DNA of 64,000 nucleotides, from assembly GCA_964641965.1 (NCBI GenBank), contig CAZXLD010000022.1, forward strand, positions 12,585 to 76,584, given 5' to 3'. Under the pieces are notes generated by a model, which was not told where the DNA came from, made no database searches, and saw only the letters and a list, made by a program, of their open reading frames with translations. Positions 63,622 to 64,000 of the stretch are shown one piece after another; within the stretch, counting starts at the first letter, position 1; each line of letters opens with the position of its first letter. The DNA is from JAJDFU01 sp964641965. Its GTDB lineage: Bacteria > Bacteroidota > Bacteroidia > Chitinophagales > Saprospiraceae. The position numbers were made by a program, and so were the translations under genes.

Positions 63622-63723
63622 TCCACGAAGGTGGATTCTAGGTAAGAAAATTCGTCATTCGTTATTCGAATGTTCGTTATTCATTATCCGGGTCCGCAGG
63701 ATCAGCATGGGGTGTAGCACAGT
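63622..63723 (+). repeat. 102-bp direct repeat, copy A (ends inside a tRNA-Pro-like segment)
   Basis: It matches copy B at 63839-63940 without indels and with about nine mismatches by eye. It begins with a CCAC-GAAG-GTGG hairpin, holds ATTCG/CGAAT-type inverted segments, then the flank GGGTCCGCAGGA and the first 16 bases of a tRNA-Pro-like sequence. Confidence 0.85.
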
Positions 63724-63821
63724 ATTGACGCTCACAGTGTTTGGTCAGTATCAAGAAGTGAGCGGTTTTATTGTGAAAATTTGTTCTTCTTGATCCGGTT
63801 AGCTCACCTGCGGTGGTTGGG
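63708..63821 (+). pseudogene. Split tRNA-Pro remnant
   Basis: Positions 63708-63723 match the 5' end of tRNA-Pro (acceptor and D-stem start), and 63795-63811 (CCGGTTAGCTCACCTGC) match its continuation through the D-arm into the anticodon stem; after that it diverges. Between them 71 bp (63724-63794) are inserted at the D-loop, with a TCAAGAAG...CTTCTTGA inverted repeat. No intact acceptor or T-arm exists, so it cannot be functional. Confidence 0.65.
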
Positions 63822-63838
63822 CAACAAAAGAAAACAGG

Positions 63839-63940
63839 TCCACGAAGGTGGATTCTAGATAAGAAAGTTCGTCATTCGTTATCCGAATGATCGTTATTCA
63901 TTATTCGGGTCCGCAGGACCCGCACGGGGTGTAGCGCAGT
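63839..63940 (+). repeat. 102-bp direct repeat, copy B (reaches into tRNA-Pro)
   Basis: Second copy of the repeat at 63622-63723; its last 16 bases are the 5' end of the intact tRNA-Pro gene. The 217-bp spacing between copies includes the remnant tRNA. Confidence 0.85.
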
Positions 63941-63999
63941 CCGGTTAGCGCACCTGCTTTGGGAGCAGGGGGCCGCAGGTTCGAATCCTGCCACCCCGA
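63925..63999 (+). tRNA. tRNA-Pro (anticodon TGG)
   Basis: Acceptor stem CGGGGTG / CACCCCG is fully paired; D-arm GCGC...GCGC; anticodon arm CCTGC-TTTGGGA-GCAGG gives anticodon TGG (proline CCA/CCN); T-arm GCAGGTTCGAATCCTGC is canonical. The C1-G72 pair and A73 fit tRNA-Pro. The gene ends at the window edge; whether CCA is encoded cannot be seen. Confidence 0.95.
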
Positions 64000-64000
64000 C

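Overview
The window is a chromosomal segment of a Bacteroidota bacterium, most likely a Saprospiria/Lewinella-like marine or sludge organism. The evidence is a SusC/SusD pair, a giant secreted protein with SprB-type repeats and a gliding-motility/type IX secretion C-terminal domain, a parA-parB-DUF5683 cluster, DUF5686 and other Bacteroidota-only families, -33/-7 promoters of the TTG...TAnnTTTG type, and an effector-associated (EAD) domain protein of a kind that is frequent in Saprospiraceae. Gene density is high and base composition is fairly even. I see no prophage, insertion sequence, CRISPR array or rRNA operon. The co-occurrence of dnaA (61 kb) and parAB (17-18 kb) suggests an origin-proximal region, although I could not find clear DnaA-box or parS clusters.

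Layout. 0-8.7 kb: the 5' part of recQ, leuB, a Bacteroidota TPR-like hypothetical, a DUF5686 outer-membrane protein, HMG-CoA lyase and a DUF962/Mpo1-like membrane protein. 8.7-13 kb, minus strand: groEL-groES with three inverted repeats upstream, and an operon of a HolD-like hypothetical, rdgB, a TPR-like hypothetical and secG. 13-22.4 kb: ilvE, then the parA-parB-DUF5683-patatin operon, a UPF0173 metallo-hydrolase, an FMN reductase and sppA. 22.6-34 kb: a 1519-residue adhesin-like protein, a GNAT acetyltransferase, an SLC13 transporter, an HtrA-like protease, sucC, a DUF4442 protein and mdh. 34-43 kb: a peroxiredoxin-like protein, then a compact alpha-glucan utilisation locus (susC, susD, type I pullulanase) followed by an M28 peptidase. 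43-52.6 kb: a hotdog thioesterase, a small TonB C-terminal-domain protein, MFS transporter plus miaA, an acyltransferase, rmuC, a marR/yceI pair and the EAD-TM-TPR protein. 52.7-62.6 kb: a TrpX-like ABC operon, an amidinohydrolase-family enzyme, proC, NDH-2, a deoxynucleoside kinase/folK pair and dnaA. 62.7-64 kb: a decayed Uma2 nuclease gene, tRNA-Ser(GCT), a direct repeat carrying a split tRNA-Pro remnant, and intact tRNA-Pro(TGG).

Most genes are ordinary housekeeping or metabolism: leucine/BCAA synthesis and breakdown (leuB, ilvE, HMG-CoA lyase), TCA cycle (sucC, mdh), respiration (NDH-2), proline synthesis and protein quality control (GroESL, SppA, HtrA). The less ordinary parts are these: a membrane protein that probably displays a death-like EAD adaptor domain in the cytoplasm and TPRs in the periplasm (51.3-52.6 kb); a MiaA with a roughly 124-residue foreign C-terminal extension; a possible divergent DNA polymerase III psi (HolD) subunit upstream of rdgB; a patatin lipase at the end of the par operon; and a tRNA-Pro copy split by a 71-bp insertion next to the functional gene. 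Promoter, terminator and start-codon calls were made by eye.
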